A stretch of DNA of 64,000 nt. Origin: UBA8529 sp964390565 (lineage in GTDB: Bacteria; Bacteroidota; Bacteroidia; Bacteroidales; Tenuifilaceae). The stretch is taken from the NCBI GenBank assembly GCA_964390565.1, contig CAYMII010000005.1, positions 67,458 through 131,457 of the forward strand. The letters are read 5' to 3'. The translations under genes and the position numbers were made by a program. Shown here piece by piece: positions 59,524 through 64,000 of this stretch (positions are counted from its first letter, which is position 1; every line of letters starts with the position of its first letter). The notes under the pieces were generated by a model. It had not been told where the DNA came from. It saw only the letters and a list, made by a program, of their open reading frames with translations, and ran no database searches.

Positions 59524-59554
59524 TTTGCTTACGCTTAAAAACTTTTTACCTTTG
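59524..59554 (+). promoter_or_regulatory. Promoter of the DUF1573 gene
   Basis: TTTG (59524-59527), 19 bases, then TACCTTTG (59547-59554), a match to the phylum's promoter consensus 31 bases upstream of the ATG. Confidence 0.6.
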
Positions 59555-59585
59555 ATGATGTTAATGGCTGTAAAACCTTAAAAAG

Positions 59586-60683
59586 ATGAAAAAATATATT
59601 ATTCTATTGTTCATTGCATCACTTGTTGCTACATTAAATTTAATAGCTCAAGATGGTAAGGCTATTCTTACATTTAAAACAATAAAGTTTGATTTTGGAA
59701 CTATAAAGGAAGAGGGTGGGGTTGTGAGTCAATCATTTGAATTTATTAATTCAGGCAAAGCTCCGCTGATAATTCAGCGTGTAATTTCATCGTGCGATTG
59801 TGCTGTTGTTGAGTGGCCCAAAGAACCAGTCATTCCTGGTGCGAATGGAAAGATTAAGGTTTCATTTAATCCTATTGGTAGAATTGGGAAGTTTGAAAAG
59901 TTAATTACCATTTACTCAAATTCAGAGGCTCCAACGGCAGTTCTTTTTATCACAGGAAATGTGCTTGAACGTCCTAAAACAATTGAAGAGATTTATAATC
60001 GAGTACTTGGCGATATTCGTTTTAAGAATGTTCATATGCCTTTTGGGCGAATCTACAATAATCAAATTAAGGTAGATACGTTAGAATTTATTTATAATGG
60101 TTCTGAGACTGTTAAGATTGGTGCTAAGTATGCCTATATGCCATTCTTAAAGGTTGCTTTTATTCCAGAAACGTTAAAGGCAAAGGACAAAGGCTTAATG
60201 ATTGTTACCTATGATGCGAAAGCAAAGGAGGATTATGGTTTTGTTACTGATAGATTCACATTAACAAAAAATGATATTGATATTCCTGGATCTATGATTA
60301 CAGTTAGTGCTACAATTGAAGAGGATTTTACAAATTTAAATGATATACAGCGCAATAACGCACCTAGGATTGATATGTCTGTTCAAAACTTTGATTTTGG
60401 CGAAGTTATGGATGGAGATGTGATAGAGAAAGATTTTGAGTTTAATAATATAGGGAAATCCGATTTGATAATCAGAAAAATCAAGGCAAGCTGTGGATGC
60501 ACTACAGTGGAACCTGCTGATAAAGTTATTAAGCCAGGAAAATCTAGTTCTGTTAAAGCTTCTGTTAAAACAAGTGGATTTACTGGAAGAATTGCAAAAA
60601 CTATTACTATTATAACTAACGATCCTGTAAATCCATCTGTGGTTATTCGTATGACTGCAACAGTTCTGTCGAAAAATAAGTAG
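59586..60683 (+). CDS. DUF1573 protein with two ASH/MSP-like domains
   Basis: A 365-residue exported protein: signal peptide (IILLFIASLVATLNLIAQ, cleavage near residue 21), a first DUF1573 domain (about 25-125; FDFGTIKEEGGVVSQSFEF, VISSCDCAVVEWP), a middle beta domain, and a second DUF1573 domain (about 265-362; FDFGEVMDGDVIEKDFEF, IKASCGCTTVEPA). The conserved CDC/CGC motif in each domain is typical of the family, whose role is unknown; it may be structural or copper/redox related. meaB follows after 31 bases, possibly on the same transcript. Confidence 0.82.
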   Translation: MKKYIILLFIASLVATLNLIAQDGKAILTFKTIKFDFGTIKEEGGVVSQSFEFINSGKAPLIIQRVISSCDCAVVEWPKEPVIPGANGKIKVSFNPIGRIGKFEKLITIYSNSEAPTAVLFITGNVLERPKTIEEIYNRVLGDIRFKNVHMPFGRIYNNQIKVDTLEFIYNGSETVKIGAKYAYMPFLKVAFIPETLKAKDKGLMIVTYDAKAKEDYGFVTDRFTLTKNDIDIPGSMITVSATIEEDFTNLNDIQRNNAPRIDMSVQNFDFGEVMDGDVIEKDFEFNNIGKSDLIIRKIKASCGCTTVEPADKVIKPGKSSSVKASVKTSGFTGRIAKTITIITNDPVNPSVVIRMTATVLSKNK

Positions 60684-60714
60684 TGTGCAAATAGTCCTTA
60701 ACAAGTAACTTTCG

Positions 60715-61800
60715 ATGTCGGAAAAAGAGTTTAAAAGCGCACTAACCGTTAATCCTGGAATTGAACAACCGCCTTCAATTAACCTCGATTCAGCTAATCG
60801 ATTCAAGGCTAAAAAGAAAGGTTTACTTTCTGTTGATGAATATGTGAATGGGATTTTAAATCAAAGTATACCATTGTTAAGTCAGGCTATAACTTTGGTT
60901 GAGAGTTCACTTCCTGAACACCATGAATTAGGTCAACTAATTATTGAAAGGTGTTTACCTCATAGCGGTAATTCATTAAGAATAGGTATTACAGGTGTGC
61001 CTGGCGTTGGAAAGAGTTCATTTATTGAAGCACTTGGTGGCGAGATTACGAAATCAGGGAATAAACTGGCTGTTCTAGCAATTGATCCTAGTAGTGAAAG
61101 GAGTAAAGGGAGCATACTTGGTGATAAAACCCGAATGGAGTCTCTTAGTTCTGACCCAAATGCGTTTATTAGACCTTCTCCTTCGGCTGGTTCGTTAGGA
61201 GGAGTTGCTCGTAAAACTCGTGAGACAATTATTCTTTGTGAAGCCGCTGGGTATAATACCATTTTTATTGAGACTGTAGGAGTGGGGCAAAGCGAAACTG
61301 CTGTTCACTCTATGGTTGATTTCTTCCTTTTGCTTATGCTTGCAGGGGCAGGAGATGAACTCCAAGGCATAAAGCGAGGCATTATGGAAATGGCCGATAT
61401 GATTGCCATTACCAAAGCCGATGGCGATAACATTAGAAAAGCCCAAGTGGCAAAGGTTGAATACGAAAGTGCATTACATCTTTTCCCTCCAGCTGAATCA
61501 GGCTGGATTCCGCTAGTAAAAACCTGCTCCTCGAGGGATAAGGTTGGAATAGTTGAGCTTTGGGATGCAATAAATGAGTATGTTAAATTCACTTCAGATA
61601 ATGGCTATTTCTTGAATTGTAGAAGAAATCAGTCGAAGTATTGGATGTATGAAACTATTAACGAATCACTTCGGAGCAGTTTCTATAATTCGAGTACTAT
61701 CCAAGGGATGCTTGAAGCAATCGAAAATAAAGTACTAAACGATCAGATTAGCTCATTTACCGGTGCAAAAGAGTTGCTGGATAAATATTTTAAGAAGTAA
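60715..61800 (+). CDS. meaB: Methylmalonyl-CoA mutase-associated GTPase MeaB
   Basis: A 361-residue G3E GTPase. Walker A ITGVPGVGKSSFIEALGGEI (about 88-107), AIDPSSERSKGSILGDKTRM (switch I region), FIETVGVGQSETAVHSMVD (Walker B/switch II), and AITKADGDN for guanine recognition. MeaB protects and reloads B12-dependent methylmalonyl-CoA mutase, which is not in this window but is part of propionate metabolism in many Bacteroidota. Its end overlaps the convergent next gene by 11 bases. Confidence 0.93.
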   Translation: MSEKEFKSALTVNPGIEQPPSINLDSANRFKAKKKGLLSVDEYVNGILNQSIPLLSQAITLVESSLPEHHELGQLIIERCLPHSGNSLRIGITGVPGVGKSSFIEALGGEITKSGNKLAVLAIDPSSERSKGSILGDKTRMESLSSDPNAFIRPSPSAGSLGGVARKTRETIILCEAAGYNTIFIETVGVGQSETAVHSMVDFFLLLMLAGAGDELQGIKRGIMEMADMIAITKADGDNIRKAQVAKVEYESALHLFPPAESGWIPLVKTCSSRDKVGIVELWDAINEYVKFTSDNGYFLNCRRNQSKYWMYETINESLRSSFYNSSTIQGMLEAIENKVLNDQISSFTGAKELLDKYFKK

Positions 61801-62074
61801 GCCTTGAAAATCCAGTGTATGGACTTAGTTCCCTCACGTTAAAGTCTATTAATCCATTTGATACAAGTGGTAATTCATTTAAGATGCTTTTGGCATCGTT
61901 TAAATTATTACACTCGAGGATTAAAACTGCGCAATGTTCTTGATCGAAATAGATCTCTCTGATTATTCCTCTTTCATAGAGTTCAAGAACCTTCAATGAC
62001 TCATTTTTAAGGTGAGGTTGGAAATCATTTGAACTTAAACCTTCTTTTTCAATTTCAATAGCAAGGAATTTCAT
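61790..62074 (-). CDS. Small alpha/beta-barrel-like protein of unknown function
   Basis: A 94-residue protein with a ferredoxin-like beta-alpha-beta pattern (MKFLAIEIEKEG, LKVLELYERGIIREIYFDQE, CAVLILECNNLNDAKSILNE), reminiscent of YciI or muconolactone-isomerase-like dimeric barrels. No catalytic motif identifies it. It lies 8 bases after the GGGPS gene, probably in the same operon, and overlaps the end of meaB on the opposite strand. Confidence 0.6.
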   Translation of the reverse strand: MKFLAIEIEKEGLSSNDFQPHLKNESLKVLELYERGIIREIYFDQEHCAVLILECNNLNDAKSILNELPLVSNGLIDFNVRELSPYTGFSRLTS

Positions 62075-62082
62075 AGTATAGT

Positions 62083-62811
62083 TTATCGCCGTTTAGTAAG
62101 GCCTGATAGTTTCTCAATATCTTTTTCCAAGGCATTCCCAACTACAACCATGTCGGCTCCAGCATCCCATGCTGCATTAACTTGCTCTGGTGTTTTAAGG
62201 CCGCCACCTACAATTAAAGGAATGGTAATCTCGCTTCGAACGGCTTTAATCATCTCAATTGGGACAGGATTTTTGGCTCCGCTTCCCCCTTCAAGATAAA
62301 TCATCTTCATGCCAAGCTGTTCGCCAGCTAATGCTGTGGCAACTGCAATATCAATTTTACTTGACGGAATCGGCATTGTATTACTCATGTATTGTACCGA
62401 GGTTTGCACACCACCATCAATAAGAACATATCCTGTGGGAATTATTTCCAAACCGCTTTTTTTAATAGCATTTGATGCAAGCACATGGTTGCCAATTAAG
62501 AAGTCAGCATTACGACCCGATATTAGCGATAGCAAAAGAATTGCATCCGCTTCGGGGCAGAAATGCGTTGCATTTCCGGGGAAAAGCACAACAGGAATTT
62601 GAGATTGTTTTTTTATTGACGAGACAAAAGAACCGATATCGTTTTTAACAAAGCTGCCACCGACCAAAATAAGATTAACGTTGCTCTCTTTTGCAATGGG
62701 TAAAAGTTTCTCGAGATGCTTTGCATCGCACTTGTCGGGATCAAGGAGTAGGGCAAACAACTTCTCTTTGCCTTGCGATTCTAATATCTTGTCGTAAATT
62801 TTACTTGTCAT
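62083..62811 (-). CDS. Geranylgeranylglyceryl/heptaprenylglyceryl phosphate synthase
   Basis: A 242-residue TIM-barrel prenyltransferase of the PcrB/GGGPS family. Motifs: FALLLDPDKCDAKHLEK, VGGSFVKNDIGSFV, FPGNATHFCPEADAILLLSL, the glycerophosphate-binding YLEGGSGAKNPVP and VGGGLKTPEQVNAAWDAGAD, VVVGNALEKD. It joins a polyprenyl diphosphate to sn-glycerol 1-phosphate, the ether-lipid reaction of archaea. Bacteroidota carry members of this family (from memory); chain length specificity is not readable here. The phosphopantetheinyl transferase gene lies 26 bases upstream. Confidence 0.88.
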   Translation of the reverse strand: MTSKIYDKILESQGKEKLFALLLDPDKCDAKHLEKLLPIAKESNVNLILVGGSFVKNDIGSFVSSIKKQSQIPVVLFPGNATHFCPEADAILLLSLISGRNADFLIGNHVLASNAIKKSGLEIIPTGYVLIDGGVQTSVQYMSNTMPIPSSKIDIAVATALAGEQLGMKMIYLEGGSGAKNPVPIEMIKAVRSEITIPLIVGGGLKTPEQVNAAWDAGADMVVVGNALEKDIEKLSGLTKRR

Positions 62812-62837
62812 GCTAATATGTATTTCAACATAGGCTG

Positions 62838-63452
62838 TTATTTCTTAAAAACCCAAGAAAGACAAAAATCGTCAAAAAAAAGATATTTCAGTTCAAGTCT
62901 GTGGGTTTCATTCGAATCAATTACATCAACATAAACAGAACCGCTATCTGCAATGTTCTCGAATTTTTGGATTATGATATCATTGGTAAAGTTTTTGGCC
63001 TCTACCCAGGGTAGTTTATAAACCGATTCTTTAACGCACCAGGCTAAAGCCAAATAATTATTGTGCTCAAGGTCGATCCATTCCAGTTCTTTGGAAGCAA
63101 GGTATCTATTCGCGACTATTCTGAAATCCCTGTTTATTCGCTCAACATCAACTCCAATGCTCATCTTCTGACAAAACCCAACCACTACTAGTTTAGCCGT
63201 ATGGCTTATGGATATGTAAGGACTACCTTCATAATAATAGGGTCTACCGTTGGGATGATAGTTTAACGATTCGAAATGATTTAACCTATCAAGAACAGCT
63301 CTTGTTACCATTCGCTCTATTCTGCGTCGAGGGAAAGCATAACTGTCCGATAAATCAATCCCAGTCAATTCTTTAAGTTCCTGCTCAGTCTCAGTCACCT
63401 TCCAAATTGCTATTTGCGAATTATTATCTTCAATTACCCTGAATAATCCCAT
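62838..63452 (-). CDS. 4'-phosphopantetheinyl transferase superfamily protein
   Basis: A 204-residue Sfp-type protein. The Mg-binding motif IGVDVERINRDF (about 97-108) and the WCVKESVYKL motif (about 142-151) define the family; the N-terminal part RRRIERMVTRAVLDRL and HPNGRPYYYEGSPYISISHT also fit. It loads the phosphopantetheine arm on carrier proteins. The gene follows gldD after 11 bases, an arrangement common in Bacteroidota (from memory), so the four genes gldD to the small barrel protein may be one operon. Confidence 0.88.
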   Translation of the reverse strand: MGLFRVIEDNNSQIAIWKVTETEQELKELTGIDLSDSYAFPRRRIERMVTRAVLDRLNHFESLNYHPNGRPYYYEGSPYISISHTAKLVVVGFCQKMSIGVDVERINRDFRIVANRYLASKELEWIDLEHNNYLALAWCVKESVYKLPWVEAKNFTNDIIIQKFENIADSGSVYVDVIDSNETHRLELKYLFFDDFCLSWVFKK

Positions 63453-63463
63453 AATCTAAATAT

Positions 63464-64000
63464 CTACTTCCATTCAAGCGATTCGATAAGCGCAATCATA
63501 TCCTTTCCAAAGAACTCGATGGCTGGAGCTAGAGAATCCTTATTAGGGTGTGTGCTGAAGTACAGCGCACCTCTCAAAAAGTGCTTTGTAGAGTCTGTTA
63601 CATAAAATTGAAAGGAGCTTGCTGCATTTCCCCTTATATCATAAAGAATTCCGTAAACCTTTTTAGCCGGATCCACGAATTGTTTTTCGTTTATTGCATC
63701 AGCTTTTACGGTATGCTTGTAAGCAAGTGTTCTGATATCTTCTGTAAGGGCATCGAGGTTGCCATTGACCTGCTTATAGCTGATATGGAACTTTGCTTTA
63801 TATTTTGAGAACTCAACATTAATCCAATAAGGCTCAGCTCCACGCTGATTGTCTTTAACAATCGTACCGTAAACTGGGTACTGGAATTTGTATGGAAACG
63901 TAGTGTCAAATAAACGATATTGTTTTTCAGGAAAATCAAGCCTAAAATAGCCTCTAGGTTTTGGTATTGGTGCCGATTGGCAACCAACGATTAAAAGTAT
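63464..64000 (-). CDS. gldD: Gliding-motility lipoprotein GldD, C-terminal 179 codons (gene runs off the window)
   Basis: A continuous frame runs from the right edge to the stop at 63464. The visible start is the end of a lipoprotein signal (LLIVGCQSAPIPKPRGYFRL), and the body carries the GldD hallmarks TFPYKFQYPVYG, AEPYWINVEFSKYKAKFHIS, YKHTVKADAI, KKVYGILYDIRGNAASSFQF and TDSTKHFLRGALYF. GldD is a lipoprotein needed for gliding and type IX secretion in Flavobacterium (family knowledge). The first few codons are outside the window. A T9SS cargo protein is encoded at 15359-16387. Confidence 0.93.
   Translation of the reverse strand: MLLIVGCQSAPIPKPRGYFRLDFPEKQYRLFDTTFPYKFQYPVYGTIVKDNQRGAEPYWINVEFSKYKAKFHISYKQVNGNLDALTEDIRTLAYKHTVKADAINEKQFVDPAKKVYGILYDIRGNAASSFQFYVTDSTKHFLRGALYFSTHPNKDSLAPAIEFFGKDMIALIESLEWK

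Noticed and set aside
63706..63987. Minus-strand open frame of 93 codons at the right edge
   Set aside because: It is out of frame with gldD, which is continuous from 64000 to 63464 and has all expected motifs.

Overview
The window comes from the chromosome of a Bacteroidota bacterium, most likely an anaerobic or fermentative member near Bacteroidales/Marinilabiliales. Support for this is the gliding/type IX secretion gene gldD at the right edge, a secreted protein with a T9SS C-terminal sorting domain, a TonB-dependent receptor with a carboxypeptidase-like N-terminal domain, DUF5686 and DUF1573 proteins, a bacterial GGGPS-type prenyltransferase, and promoters of the TTG-N17-23-TAnnTTTG type. 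Gene starts mostly lack Shine-Dalgarno sequences. Oxygen-sensitive redox functions (a NuoE/NuoF/multi-cluster flavoprotein complex, a rubrerythrin-like protein, tungstate/molybdate uptake, a small 2x[4Fe-4S] ferredoxin) suggest an anaerobic life.

Layout. 0-5.5 kb is accessory: the start of a BlaI/MecI repressor with a recognisable autoregulated promoter, an AraC/GyrI-like regulator, the 3' relic of a DUF4230-like gene next to a two-gene unit (membrane protein plus a penicillin-binding protein without a membrane anchor), then two membrane proteins. A tRNA-Leu(TAG) with its own terminator follows. 5.7-10.9 kb is an envelope cluster on the minus strand (kdsD, tatC, a DUF5686 outer-membrane protein, lptB), with recQ on the opposite strand. 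13.5-20 kb holds an ABC exporter pair, a T9SS cargo protein and two adjacent aldehyde dehydrogenases (ALDH7-type and P5C dehydrogenase).

19.9-27.8 kb is a plus-strand tungstate/molybdate cluster: ModE-like regulator, TiaS-like protein, small membrane protein, lipoprotein, TonB-dependent receptor, and the WtpA/WtpB/WtpC ABC importer. If the assignment is right, it moves the oxyanion across both membranes. 27.9-36 kb, on the minus strand, holds a rubrerythrin-like protein, a three-subunit NuoE/NuoF/(NuoG-GltD fusion) complex resembling Stn-type electron-bifurcating transhydrogenases, and glutamate dehydrogenase. 36.4-42.9 kb holds two tandem giant paralogues that join receiver-like domains to a PEP-synthase-type ATP-binding domain but lack the swivelling-His and PEP domains. 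These are the best candidates here for an uncharacterised system.

43-47 kb is accessory again: a lipoprotein, a BRO-N antirepressor-like gene flanked by imperfect direct repeats, a helical-repeat protein, and a DUF364-ThiF-ThiS trio. 47-57.5 kb holds a DivIC/FtsB-like protein, a seven-haem NapC/NirT cytochrome, an alkylguanine transferase, an FtsX-type permease, a glycosyltransferase, an OmpH/Skp protein, a YdjM-like membrane protein and rlmD. 57.9-64 kb holds a ferredoxin, an M20 amidohydrolase, a DUF1573 protein, MeaB, GGGPS, a phosphopantetheinyl transferase and gldD.

All family assignments come from reading the translated sequence and recalling motifs; no database search was run. Several short intergenic repeat families (CTTTGTG-type, AACAACTGTCAAC-type, a GCGGATTAAACGG inverted repeat) sit just upstream of genes.
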